From Streptococcus sp. oral taxon 061 (GTDB lineage Bacteria; Bacillota; Bacilli; Lactobacillales; Streptococcaceae), in NCBI RefSeq assembly GCF_013394695.1, contig NZ_CP058258.1, positions 206,001 through 270,000 on the forward strand: 64,000 bases of DNA, written 5' to 3'. Shown here piece after piece: positions 45,801 through 52,658 of the stretch. Numbering within the stretch: the stretch's first letter is position 1; every line of letters starts with the position of its first letter. Under the pieces are notes generated by a model. The model made no database searches, was not told the origin of the DNA, and saw only the letters and a list, made by a program, of their open reading frames with translations. The position numbers and the translations under genes are program-made.

Positions 45801-47191
45801 AATCTATATTAGATGAACTTAGTGTAAAAATACCTGAAACATATTTAAATTGGCATTATCGTAGTAAAGATGAATCATTGATTGCTTTTTCTAATAAAAA
45901 ATTTTATAACAATAGACTATATACATTTCCAACTGACAATTCTGATATTCATAGCAATGTTCAGTTTACATTTATACCAGACGGGGTATGGGAATCGAAA
46001 TTTGGAAATTCTATTGAAGCAGATAAAGTTATTGAAGTAATCAAAAACATTGCAATAAATTGTCCAAATAAATCTGTAGGTGTAGTTGCCTTTGGAATGA
46101 GTCAAGCACGAGTTATAGAAGATAAGTTATTCAAATTTAGAGAGGAAAATCCAGAATTAGAAGCATTTTTTGATGAATCGAAGCATGAATCATTCTTTGT
46201 TAAGAACCTCGAGAATGTTCAAGGAGATGAAAGAGATATAGTTATTTTAAGTGTTGGATATGGTAAAAATCCAGATGGTAAACTTAGAATGAATTTTGGA
46301 CCTTTGACAAAGTCTGGAGGAGAGCGAAGATTAAACGTTGCTGTATCTAGAGCTAGGGAAACTATGCATGTTATTTCTAGTATTAGAGGAGTAGATATTC
46401 CGATAGAAGAAACTACAAATGAAAATAGAATTATTTTTAGAGATTTTCTAGAATTTGCGGAGAAGGGGATCCCGGCCTTACTTGGCTATGAAGAGCATGA
46501 AGAACAAAAATCTCCAGAATTTGATTCCGATTTTGAAGAAAATGTATATAATTTTTTAGTGACTAAAGGGTATAAAGTTCACACACAAGTAGGAGCTTCA
46601 GGATATAGAATAGATATGGCTATTATACATCCTAATATACCTGGGAGATATGTATTAGCTATAGAATGTGATGGTGCAGCCTATCATTCTTCGAAAACTG
46701 CTCGGGATCGTGATCGTTTACGTCAGGAAATTTTAGAGTCTAAAGGTTGGAATTTTTATAGGATATGGTCAACTTCTTGGATTCACGATAATGTCAATGA
46801 GAAGAATAAGTTAGTAAATGCCATTGAAAAATTAATAGAAAATTATTCTATGTTGTCAGATGATGTTGTGATAGAAAATGAAGAAACAATACCTTCTAAT
46901 CTCATAACTGTTACTGATTCTAAAGTTGGAAATAATCTTCCAAGATATAATGGAGATGTTTATGACTTTGAAGAAAATTTATATGAATTATCTAATATTA
47001 TTATGTTAGTTGCATCTAGATTTGTTGGCTATAATGTAAAGGATTTGATGCGCTATATTAATAAAGAGGTATTTGGGAAACTTCGTCTTACTCAAGGCTA
47101 TATAGATGTTTACAGTTCGGCCTTTAGATTACTAATAGCCCATGATAGAATTGTGATTAAAGGAGGAATAATAGAATCAGTTACAAGATAA
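42845..47191 (+). CDS. DUF4011 / SF1 helicase / Vsr-like nuclease defence protein
   Basis: 1448 aa. The N-terminal DUF4011 region (FDLWNKKLLDLSRRNRLLNYK) begins the protein. The SF1 helicase has Walker A GPPGTGKSQT (about residue 286), Walker B VIFDEAS (~930), GDSKQMPPT, NWHYRSKDESLI and RRLNVAVSRAR (~1160). A long, partly coiled-coil insertion (~340-880) separates motifs I and II. The C-terminal nuclease has RIDMAI and IECDGAAYHSS (~1245-1285), a PD-(D/E)xK layout as in Vsr/MTES_1575. A short C-terminal tail follows. This architecture is found in phage-defence islands. Notably AT-rich. Confidence 0.88.
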   Translation: MEEVKTTGIFEQKFDLWNKKLLDLSRRNRLLNYKVRKAGTYKPDGDIEELFDKLVNGNGFVFKDSSNSQEDEFIRSRNRKLEYIRKQIKEAEDELGFNIGYAAFGMLEWGESNYFDKKLESPLVLVPIKIVRENLSSPIEITIKNDEDIVVNPVISKKLFDDFGVIIDSYYDFSHIRDALDYFKRQISDFDWTINETIVIDTFNFQNLVIQKDLERNKDNLRNNPFIKAISGEQTDEVDQLFEGYNKEINLRKEPSISRLQILDADSSQQEAISRARRGDSFVLQGPPGTGKSQTITNIIAEQLGMGRKVLFVSEKQAALDVVYKKLQHQGLSDFVLTLHNTKQKKGEIRNQLQSALLLSEKSYKFKDENLYLYSRLDEEVRDLDDYVDILHDANNKTQSIYYLQGKLSSVITADDLLFEVDESILDLSHNEMDQLLQIITKFAKSYITDSTRYNNNSWKNYEGELSFTKITELSTLCKDIIELRNLSLNLNQRISCIVSNSFNSTEMRAGFHLLQKLMIEKNGSFSSRWITLNLEDIRLDILELTKLLNQQQNLIISKNDNENEIREIFDEEFLRTENIEQLLKVFKYEYNSPFKRLFSTTYKEIFRKNKLLTKELKLDYEQLIYNFEKLLKIKSSDIELDSLYIKINEIKNRINEKLGKSYNYTDEMINNILNGVSWLLEIKQAFYKDDKWIIAVEELQELIAGEKDVNWLELEKLVSSFLDNEHRMDVSLQEFYKLFPSINRNIDDIIYFIQDLDFSKRDEFFAYKKIKNELLDTYKLSDFISKLERQPILSHLIYPIFLKRYLMLVLEKNPNYKKISQLSSKEIAERIENFKSHDKSTFSMARDRIFKYLVDRLPSVNDSIRISGGEIAVLKKEIAKKVRLMSTRKLIQSLPNLLPRLKPCIMMSPLTVSTYFSSIDNWQFDLVIFDEASQVKTEYAVAAISRGKQIIVAGDSKQMPPTSFFDSSNDEGDLKDDEIDIEDMESILDELSVKIPETYLNWHYRSKDESLIAFSNKKFYNNRLYTFPTDNSDIHSNVQFTFIPDGVWESKFGNSIEADKVIEVIKNIAINCPNKSVGVVAFGMSQARVIEDKLFKFREENPELEAFFDESKHESFFVKNLENVQGDERDIVILSVGYGKNPDGKLRMNFGPLTKSGGERRLNVAVSRARETMHVISSIRGVDIPIEETTNENRIIFRDFLEFAEKGIPALLGYEEHEEQKSPEFDSDFEENVYNFLVTKGYKVHTQVGASGYRIDMAIIHPNIPGRYVLAIECDGAAYHSSKTARDRDRLRQEILESKGWNFYRIWSTSWIHDNVNEKNKLVNAIEKLIENYSMLSDDVVIENEETIPSNLITVTDSKVGNNLPRYNGDVYDFEENLYELSNIIMLVASRFVGYNVKDLMRYINKEVFGKLRLTQGYIDVYSSAFRLLIAHDRIVIKGGIIESVTR

Positions 47192-47279
47192 GCATGGTGC
47201 TAATAACTATAATCCAGAAGGTATAGGAAGGTATAGTATTAAAGATTGTGTAGAAAGAGGAAGAGGAAGGTTATTTTAG
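47175..47279 (+). pseudogene. C-terminal fragment of an unidentified gene behind the helicase
   Basis: An open frame without a start codon (stops at 47172-47174 and 47277-47279) overlaps the helicase end in another phase. It encodes NQLQDKHGANNYNPEGIGRYSIKDCVERGRGRLF in segments that read like a genuine protein C-terminus (GANNYNPEGIGRYS, KDCVERGRG). It may be the remnant of a gene lost when the helicase arrived. I do not recognise it. Confidence 0.35.
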
Positions 47280-47280
47280 A

Positions 47281-47436
47281 ATGGTGCTTTTAGGATTGTT
47301 AATTATCATTATATTTGGCTTAGCTGTGGCTATTTTAAAAAATGCAGTTGAAGGTCGTGATGTTAGATTTGAACTTGCAGTAGAATTAGTATTGATAGTT
47401 ATTTACTTCATTCTATATCTGATTGTATTTAATTAA
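47281..47436 (+). CDS. 51-aa membrane peptide behind the defence helicase
   Basis: The ORF from the ATG at 47281 to TAA at 47436 encodes two hydrophobic helices (VLLGLLIIIIFGLAVAIL and LVLIVIYFILYLIVF) joined by a charged loop (KNAVEGRDVRFELAVE). A GGAAGG sequence lies ~11 nt upstream. A UUCG-loop terminator follows 22 nt after the stop, so helicase and peptide may share a transcript. It could be an accessory membrane effector or unrelated. No family known to me. Confidence 0.5.
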   Translation: MVLLGLLIIIIFGLAVAILKNAVEGRDVRFELAVELVLIVIYFILYLIVFN

Positions 47437-47458
47437 GAATTCTAGGTTTAAATAGTAT

Positions 47459-47483
47459 AAAGCCATCTTCGGATGGCTTTTTA
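47459..47483 (+). terminator. terminator with UUCG tetraloop
   Basis: AAAGCCATC (47459-47467), loop TTCG, GATGGCTTT (47472-47480), then TT. A perfect 9-bp stem. Confidence 0.85.
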
Positions 47484-47544
47484 ATGTAGATAACCTGTCT
47501 GAAAGCTTGACTTTGTATCCTGGTATATTTTCCAAGCACTTTTC

Positions 47545-47573
47545 TTGAAACCCTTTCCTTCTTCTGATAGACT
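47545..47573 (+). promoter_or_regulatory. promoter of the aquaporin gene
   Basis: TTGAAA (47545-47550), a 17-nt spacer and TAGACT (47568-47573). Confidence 0.55.
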
Positions 47574-47603
47574 AATACATAGTTTGAAAAAAGGAGACTT
47601 AAC

Positions 47604-48272
47604 ATGAAAAAATTTGTTGCTGAATTAATCGGTACTTTTATGCTTGTGTTCATCGGAACAGGAGCTGTTGTTTTTGGAAATGGTGTTGAAGGACTTGGAC
47701 ACCTTGGAATTGCTCTTGCTTTTGGTTTAGCAATCGTAGTCGCAGCCTTCTCAATTGGAACTGTTTCAGGTGCTCACTTGAACCCAGCTGTTTCTATCGC
47801 TATGTTTGTTAACAAACGTTTGTCATCTTCAGAACTTGTAAACTACATCATTGGTCAAGTAGTTGGTGCTTTCCTTGCATCTGGAGCTGTATTCTTCCTC
47901 TTGGCAAATTCAGGTATGTCAACTGCAAGCCTTGGTGAAAATGCCTTGGCAAATGGAGTAACTGTATTTGGTGGTTTCTTGTTTGAAACAATCGCAACTT
48001 TCTTGTTTGTTTTGGTTATCATGACTGTGACTTCAGCAAGCAAAGGTAATGGCGCTATTGCTGGTTTGGTGATCGGTTTGTCATTGACTGCTTTGATTCT
48101 TGTTGGATTGAATATTACTGGCCTTTCAGTAAACCCAGCTCGTAGCTTGGCTCCTGCTGTATTGGTAGGTGGCGCAGCCCTTCAACAAGTTTGGATTTTC
48201 ATCCTTGCACCAATCGTTGGTGGAGTTCTTGCAGCTCTTGTTGCTAAAAACTTCCTTGGAACTGAAGAATAA
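47604..48272 (+). CDS. MIP-family channel, aquaporin Z-like
   Basis: 222 aa with six membrane helices and both NPA boxes, HLNPAVS (about residue 58-64) and SVNPARS (~173-179). The second box with Arg and the short loops look like water-selective aquaporins rather than glycerol facilitators, but a residue-level check of the selectivity filter was not done. A strong AAAAGGAG site precedes the ATG. It is monocistronic and ends in its own terminator. A homologue lies near trxA in pneumococcus. Confidence 0.93.
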   Translation: MKKFVAELIGTFMLVFIGTGAVVFGNGVEGLGHLGIALAFGLAIVVAAFSIGTVSGAHLNPAVSIAMFVNKRLSSSELVNYIIGQVVGAFLASGAVFFLLANSGMSTASLGENALANGVTVFGGFLFETIATFLFVLVIMTVTSASKGNGAIAGLVIGLSLTALILVGLNITGLSVNPARSLAPAVLVGGAALQQVWIFILAPIVGGVLAALVAKNFLGTEE

Positions 48273-48281
48273 TTGAAACTC

Positions 48282-48319
48282 AAAAAACCTACTCTTCATA
48301 CAGGAGAGTAGGTTTTTTA
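48282..48319 (+). terminator. terminator of the aquaporin gene
   Basis: AAAAAACCTACTCT (48282-48295) pairs with AGAGTAGGTTTTTT (48305-48318), a perfect 14-bp stem. Confidence 0.92.
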
Positions 48320-48326
48320 TATATTA

Positions 48327-48357
48327 AAATCCCCCACGATAAGAGGTGAGGGATTTT
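48327..48357 (-). terminator. terminator of the DUF4649-trxA operon
   Basis: AAAATCCCCCAC pairs with GTGAGGGATTTT (one mismatch). On the minus strand it is followed by a T-rich tract. Confidence 0.75.
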
Positions 48358-48361
48358 ATAA

Positions 48362-48676
48362 TTAACTCAATTCAGCAACGATTGCTTTGATTTGTTCTGC
48401 AGTGTGGACACCTGCAACTTGTTTGACAACTTGGCCATCTTTCTTGAAGAGTAGAGTAGGGATAGACATGATACCAAATGAACGAGCTGTATTTGGGTTT
48501 TCATCAACGTCCATTTTAACGATTTTCAAGACATCTTCTGAAAGTTCTTCAGATAATTTGTCCAAGATTGGACCTTGCATACGACATGGACCACACCAAG
48601 TTGCCCAGAAGTCTACCAAGACCAATCCGTCTTTTGTTTCTTGTTCAAATGTTGCATCTGTAATTGCTTTTGCCAT
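48362..48676 (-). CDS. trxA: thioredoxin
   Basis: 104-aa thioredoxin with the active-site WCGPC (about residues 28-32, in FWATWCGPCRMQ) and the cis-proline region SIPTLLFKKDG. It reduces protein disulfides using thioredoxin reductase, encoded elsewhere. AAAAGGAG precedes the ATG. It lies 14 nt behind the DUF4649 gene and shares its promoter. A MarR-type operator next to that promoter suggests redox or stress control. Confidence 0.96.
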   Translation of the reverse strand: MAKAITDATFEQETKDGLVLVDFWATWCGPCRMQGPILDKLSEELSEDVLKIVKMDVDENPNTARSFGIMSIPTLLFKKDGQVVKQVAGVHTAEQIKAIVAELS

Positions 48677-48690
48677 AGTATTTCTCCTTT

Positions 48691-48912
48691 TTAGTTATAT
48701 TGGCTTAAATCTTGTTTCATGAGATAGAAGAAAACATCTCCATAAGTCCCATGGTAGTCCAGAACATGGCCCTTGTAGGTTAGTTTTTGGACAGGGTAAT
48801 AGTCTGCGACACCAATCAGGCAGGCATGTTGAGAACGTTCAAATTCTTCGTATGAATCGAAGGTCATTGTTCTCTCTTGCTTGCTGGCATCCAGATAAGT
48901 GATTTCAATCAT
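48691..48912 (-). CDS. DUF4649 family protein
   Basis: 73 aa, soluble, with a predicted beta-alpha fold (MIEITYLDASKQERTMTFDSYEEFERSQHACLIGVADYYPVQKLTYKGHVLDYHGTYGDVFFYL in outline), matching the small streptococcal DUF4649 family of unknown function. CAAAGGAG precedes the ATG. It is the first gene of the unit with trxA. Confidence 0.82.
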   Translation of the reverse strand: MIEITYLDASKQERTMTFDSYEEFERSQHACLIGVADYYPVQKLTYKGHVLDYHGTYGDVFFYLMKQDLSQYN

Positions 48913-48941
48913 AGGATTCTCCTTTGCTAAATCATGTCTTC

Positions 48942-48970
48942 ATTTTACTCCTTGGAAAAAGAAATGTCAA
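48942..48970 (-). promoter_or_regulatory. promoter of DUF4649-trxA
   Basis: On the minus strand TTGACA (48965-48970), a 17-nt spacer and TAAAAT (48942-48947). Confidence 0.85.
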
Positions 48971-48979
48971 TAAAATTGA

Positions 48980-48991
48980 TTGCGCACGCAA
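48980..48991. promoter_or_regulatory. putative MarR operator, site 1
   Basis: TTGCGCACGCAA, a 5+2+5 palindrome identical to the one at 49442-49453. It begins 10 bp upstream of the DUF4649-trxA -35 box. Confidence 0.7.
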
Positions 48992-49006
48992 GTTTTTTTG
49001 AAAAAT

Positions 49007-49387
49007 TTAGAACAACCAGTCTGCTTTTGTTTCAAGACTTTCTTCGACTGCTTTTTGTAGATAAGCAAGAGTCGTCTGGCCCTCACTAGTGAGGCAGATA
49101 AAACTGGCTCGCTTATCCTGGTCACAACATCTCCGACTCAGTAAAGCACAGTTTTTGGTTTCTAGGCGTGCCACCATCCGTGAGACAGCACTTGGGCTCA
49201 GATGGAGTTTGTCAGGCAGGTCGATCTGTCTCAAAGATTTTTCTTGAGCCTGATTTAAAAAGTGCAAGAGGTAGAATTCTTTGAGCGTTAGACTTTGTTC
49301 GCTTTGCTCAGCGATCGTTTGCTCTAAAATAGCTTCTAATTCTACTTGTCGGCGGTTGAAGTCAAACCACTTATCTAAGTAAGTCAC
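49007..49387 (-). CDS. MarR-family transcriptional regulator
   Basis: 126 aa. The winged helix centres on LRQIDLPDKLHLSPSAVSRMVARLETKNCALLSRR, with flanking dimerisation helices. Cysteines occur in NCALLSRRCCDQDK, so redox or metal sensing is conceivable. The two TTGCG(CA)CGCAA palindromes around it are its likely operators: one covers its own start region, the other lies by the DUF4649-trxA promoter. A GGAGATTG site precedes the ATG. The LrgA/LrgB-like genes are divergent. Confidence 0.88.
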   Translation of the reverse strand: MTYLDKWFDFNRRQVELEAILEQTIAEQSEQSLTLKEFYLLHFLNQAQEKSLRQIDLPDKLHLSPSAVSRMVARLETKNCALLSRRCCDQDKRASFICLTSEGQTTLAYLQKAVEESLETKADWLF

Positions 49388-49441
49388 ATCAATCTCCTTT
49401 CCTATATAATAGTTGTAAATAGCTTTATAGATCTAAGATGC

Positions 49442-49453
49442 TTGCGCACGCAA
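49442..49453. promoter_or_regulatory. putative MarR operator, site 2
   Basis: TTGCGCACGCAA, identical to site 1. It starts 2 bp downstream of the MarR gene's -10 box and so would cover its transcription start. Confidence 0.75.
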
Positions 49454-49455
49454 TT

Positions 49456-49484
49456 AGTATACAACTTTTTAGATGAGATAGCAA
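49456..49484 (-). promoter_or_regulatory. promoter of the MarR gene
   Basis: On the minus strand TTGCTA (49479-49484), a 17-nt spacer and TATACT (49456-49461). Confidence 0.65.
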
Positions 49485-49508
49485 GAAGGATGTTTCTTGT
49501 GTATTTCC

Positions 49509-49536
49509 TTGAAATTTTCTGAAAAAGTAGTAAACT
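49509..49536 (+). promoter_or_regulatory. promoter of the LrgAB-like operon
   Basis: TTGAAA (49509-49514), a 16-nt spacer and TAAACT (49531-49536). Operator site 2 is 56 bp upstream of its -35. Confidence 0.6.
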
Positions 49537-49568
49537 GGTATGCAGAAAGTCTATTTGTGGAGTAAACG

Positions 49569-49943
49569 ATGAAGTTATATGTTCAGTTAATGATTCTCTT
49601 TGTCATTTCACTGATTGGTGAGGGAATCTCTATCTTTTTCCATTTGCCTATCCCTGGAAGCATTATTGGTTTGATTATTTTATTTTTAGCCTTGCAGTTC
49701 AAGTGGTTGCGGGTACGTCATGTCAACATGGTTGGGAATTTTCTCCTGGCTAATATGACTATTCTATTTTTGCCTCCTGCAGTTGGGATTATGGAGAAAT
49801 TTGATGTGATTGCTCCCTATTTATTGCCCATTGTCTTGATTGTCTTTTTTGCAGCAGTTATCAATATTATCTTGATTGCGTTGGTCGTTCAGTTTATCAA
49901 AAAGCGTTATGAAGGTGATTACGAAGAAAGAGGTGCCAAATGA
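49569..49943 (+). CDS. CidA/LrgA-family holin-like membrane protein
   Basis: 124 aa, four hydrophobic helices, with the LrgA/CidA pattern IPGSIIGLIILFLALQFKWLR and FLLANMTILFLPPAVGIMEKFD. Such proteins act with a LrgB-type partner in murein hydrolase control, pyruvate uptake or overflow metabolism. A TGTGGAG site precedes the ATG by ~8 nt. The stop overlaps the next start by 4 nt. There is no LytST pair beside it, which usually drives lrgAB; a MarR gene is divergent instead. Confidence 0.88.
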   Translation: MKLYVQLMILFVISLIGEGISIFFHLPIPGSIIGLIILFLALQFKWLRVRHVNMVGNFLLANMTILFLPPAVGIMEKFDVIAPYLLPIVLIVFFAAVINIILIALVVQFIKKRYEGDYEERGAK

Positions 49944-50635
49944 GCGAATTTGTATCCAATCCACTTTTTGGGATAGCCTTGTCTATCCTGGCCTATCTCG
50001 GGGGCATGATTATCTTTAGACGATATCCTCATCCTCTGACGACTCCCTTGCTGCTAGCAACCTTGTTTATCATCGCTTTTCTGAAATTGACTGGTATTTC
50101 TTACGCTGCCTATTATCAAGGTGGGGTTTATCTGAATAACTTGATTGTACCTTCGACAGTAGCACTCGGGATTCCTCTCTATAAAAGTTTTCACCTCATG
50201 AAGCACCATGTTAGAAGTATTTTACTTGGGAGTTTTTTAGCAGTCATTGTGAATACCATTTTTACAGCTTTAGTTGCAAAATTTTTCGGTATGGATTTCT
50301 TCTTGGCGATTTCGCTTTTCCCAAAGTCTGTAACGACGGCCATGGCAGTTGGAATTACGGATAAGCTACAAGGGATAGCGACAATCACTTTGGTAGTTGT
50401 GGTAGCAACTGGGATTTTGACCAGCGTTATTGGACCAACACTTTTAAAATGGCTAAAAATAGACGACCCAGTAGCTGTTGGTCTTGCTCTTGGAGGAACG
50501 GGTCACGCAGTTGGGACTGGGACAGCTTTTCGCTATGGAGCTGTTGCGGGGGCTATGGGTGGCCTGGCTATCGGTGTCACCGGTATTCTCTACGTATTTG
50601 TCAGTCCCATCGTAGCAGGTTTGATATTGAGCTAA
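49940..50635 (+). CDS. LrgB-family membrane protein
   Basis: 231 aa with seven or so membrane helices. It keeps the LrgB/YohK signatures VALGIPLYKSF, LFPKSVTTAMAVGI and GTGHAVGTGTAFRYG. It works with the LrgA-like partner, overlapping it by ATGA. In S. mutans LrgAB imports pyruvate; whether this pair does so is unknown. An AGAGGTGCC sequence in the upstream gene serves as ribosome site. Confidence 0.9.
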   Translation: MSEFVSNPLFGIALSILAYLGGMIIFRRYPHPLTTPLLLATLFIIAFLKLTGISYAAYYQGGVYLNNLIVPSTVALGIPLYKSFHLMKHHVRSILLGSFLAVIVNTIFTALVAKFFGMDFFLAISLFPKSVTTAMAVGITDKLQGIATITLVVVVATGILTSVIGPTLLKWLKIDDPVAVGLALGGTGHAVGTGTAFRYGAVAGAMGGLAIGVTGILYVFVSPIVAGLILS

Positions 50636-50666
50636 AAAATAATAATGTTATATTTCTTTGTGTAAA

Positions 50667-50700
50667 AAGAAGCCCCTAGCTTTATTTGCTAGGGGATTCA
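50667..50700. terminator. terminator between LrgB and ABC permease genes
   Basis: CCCCTAGC (50673-50680) pairs with GCTAGGGG (50688-50695). The better T tract is on the minus strand, so it mainly ends the GntR-ABC operon. Confidence 0.75.
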
Positions 50701-50704
50701 TTCA

Positions 50705-51436
50705 TTATTGTAAGTTTACTTTGTTCTTTAAGATATAGTAGGTGCCGAGATAGAAGCCGACGCTAAGGATTAAGTCCTTGAAAATTTCAAAGGATAATAC
50801 CCAATTGTAGTCGAAATCGATGCGAAGATTTAGAGTGATAAAACCAAGGACTATTTGGATAGCGATGTAGGCGACAACCGCAAGAGCTGTACGGTATTCA
50901 TTAAAGAGTTGACCGATAGAGATAGAAAAGTAGATACAAAGGATACTTGCAAGAGTGTTAACGATATAGGAAATCAAGGCTAACCAGAAATCATCTTGAT
51001 AATTTTTGAGAATAAACTCGGCAAAGTTGGATATTAAGACGTCTGGTTGAATCATGGATATGATGATGTAAAGACTAAAAAGAAAGACCAGTGTACTTGT
51101 CAAAGACCAAACAAAGGCTCCAAGGAGTTTAGAGGAAAGAATCTGGTGTTCAGATACTGGAAGGGTTAGTGTTAGATAGCCACGACGATCATATACGCTT
51201 CCTTTAAATCGTTGAATAATCAAGATCAAGGTTGAGATACCCAAAGTAATAACCAGACCCCCAAAAACCAGAGATAGAAAGACTAACATGACAACGCCCT
51301 TGTCTTGATAATAGGTGCTTGAGAGGGTACTGCCCTGAATTCCTATAATGACAGATAGGGATAGTACAGCAGCGTAGAGGGCTAAAAACCATTTGTTGAC
51401 ATTTTTAAATTCATAACGAACTAAATTCCAAAACAT
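50705..51436 (-). CDS. ABC transporter permease (YtrC/ABC-2-like)
   Basis: 243 aa with six hydrophobic helices: ~17-35, 55-80, 103-128, 150-172, 183-205 and 212-235. It has no conserved catalytic motif. It forms the membrane part of an exporter with the ATPase encoded 15 nt upstream, in an operon led by a YtrA-type GntR regulator. Related operons respond to cell-wall antibiotics, but the substrate is not known. AAAGGAGATTCTT precedes the ATG. Confidence 0.82.
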   Translation of the reverse strand: MFWNLVRYEFKNVNKWFLALYAAVLSLSVIIGIQGSTLSSTYYQDKGVVMLVFLSLVFGGLVITLGISTLILIIQRFKGSVYDRRGYLTLTLPVSEHQILSSKLLGAFVWSLTSTLVFLFSLYIIISMIQPDVLISNFAEFILKNYQDDFWLALISYIVNTLASILCIYFSISIGQLFNEYRTALAVVAYIAIQIVLGFITLNLRIDFDYNWVLSFEIFKDLILSVGFYLGTYYILKNKVNLQ

Positions 51437-51451
51437 AAGAATCTCCTTTAT

Positions 51452-52147
51452 CTAGGCTTTGAATTCGTGACGGAAGAGCTGGTCGATAGACTCTCCTGAT
51501 TCGTAGCGAATATCATCCACATTTCCTTGACGGACAACTTTTCCATCCTTGAGGAAGACAATCTCATCCAATATTGGTTCGATGTCTGAAATCAAGTGAG
51601 TTGAAATCAAGACAGTCGAAGTTGGAGAGTAGTTGTTGATGATGGTGTTCAAGATATAGTCACGAGCTGCAGGATCGACTCCTCCGATAGGTTCGTCAAG
51701 GATGTATAGACGAGCATCACGACTCATGACAAGGATCAACTGAACTTTTTCTTTATTCCCTTTTGAGAGTTTCTTGAAACGGCTATTCTCATCGATACCA
51801 AGGTCACGAAGAAGACCTTGAGCACGTTCGAGATTGAAATCTTTATAGAAGGTCTTGAAAAAGGTAAGAGCTTCTTTGACTTTCATCTGTTCGTTGAGAT
51901 AGGTCGTATCAGGTAGATAAGAAACGATAGCCTTAGTTGCTGGGCTTGGTTCCATATCGTTGATAAGAATGCGCCCACCATCAGGTTGTAACAAGCCATT
52001 GATTAGTTTAATCAAGGTTGTCTTTCCAGAACCGTTTGGGCCAAGGAGTCCAACAATCTTTCCGGCTGGGATTTCAAGGGAAACATTTTGAAGAGCAGGG
52101 CTTGCTCCATAGAATTTTGAAACATTTTCAAATGTTAACAAGGTCAT
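51452..52147 (-). CDS. ABC transporter ATP-binding protein
   Basis: 231-aa nucleotide-binding subunit. Walker A GLLGPNGSGKTTLIK (about residues 33-47), signature LSKGNKEKVQ (a variant of LSGGQ), Walker B LYILDEPIGGVD and the switch histidine STHLIS are present. It powers the permease encoded next. GAAGGAGT precedes the ATG, which lies 3 nt behind the GntR gene. Confidence 0.93.
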   Translation of the reverse strand: MTLLTFENVSKFYGASPALQNVSLEIPAGKIVGLLGPNGSGKTTLIKLINGLLQPDGGRILINDMEPSPATKAIVSYLPDTTYLNEQMKVKEALTFFKTFYKDFNLERAQGLLRDLGIDENSRFKKLSKGNKEKVQLILVMSRDARLYILDEPIGGVDPAARDYILNTIINNYSPTSTVLISTHLISDIEPILDEIVFLKDGKVVRQGNVDDIRYESGESIDQLFRHEFKA

Positions 52148-52150
52148 AGT

Positions 52151-52516
52151 CTAAACTCCTTCAATATAATCTCTCAAAACAGTTGGTAGTTCTTCTTTTT
52201 CATAGCCAAATTCTACCATGCCTGTTACAAATTGCTGCAGTTGTTCTTCAGATAGTTGCTTACGGGATTGGAGGATTAGGTCCAAGTCCTCGGTGACAAA
52301 ACGACCTGCAGTCCGCTTGGTGTATACGAAGCCTTCTCTTTCTAGATCTGATAGGGCACGTTGGATGGTATTAGGATTGACGCCAGCCTCGCTAGCCAGT
52401 TCTCTGACAGTTGGCAGTTGTTGGTTGGGTTCTAGTTTATGGGAAACGATTTGCAGTTTGATTTTATCCATTATCTGCAAATAAATGGGTTTGTTGTTAT
52501 CAAATGTCCAGGACAT
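52151..52516 (-). CDS. GntR-family regulator, YtrA type
   Basis: 121 aa from the ATG at 52516 after GAAAGGAG; a frame extension to 52564 runs over the promoter. The N-terminal winged helix (residues 5-75) has QLPTVRELASEAGVNPNTIQRALSDLEREGFVYTKR. The short tail, without a ligand domain, marks the YtrA subfamily. It probably represses the ABC operon it heads. An imperfect dyad GTAT...ATAC overlaps the -10 and could be its operator. Confidence 0.9.
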   Translation of the reverse strand: MSWTFDNNKPIYLQIMDKIKLQIVSHKLEPNQQLPTVRELASEAGVNPNTIQRALSDLEREGFVYTKRTAGRFVTEDLDLILQSRKQLSEEQLQQFVTGMVEFGYEKEELPTVLRDYIEGV

Positions 52517-52555
52517 CACAGTCTCCTTTCTACAATTTCTTTTTGTATCACTTAA

Positions 52556-52584
52556 ATAATACAACTAAACAAAAAACTTGTCAA
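52556..52584 (-). promoter_or_regulatory. promoter of the GntR-ABC operon
   Basis: On the minus strand TTGACA (52579-52584), a 17-nt spacer and TATTAT (52556-52561). Confidence 0.8.
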
Positions 52585-52602
52585 GCTAAAAGGAGAATTA
52601 TT

Positions 52603-52630
52603 TTGGGAATTGCTTAAAAAATGATATAAT
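52603..52630 (+). promoter_or_regulatory. promoter of nrdR-dnaB-dnaI
   Basis: TTGGGA (52603-52608), a 16-nt spacer and TATAAT (52625-52630). Confidence 0.7.
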
Positions 52631-52658
52631 GAAAAGAAAACGACAAGGAGGGGAAGGC

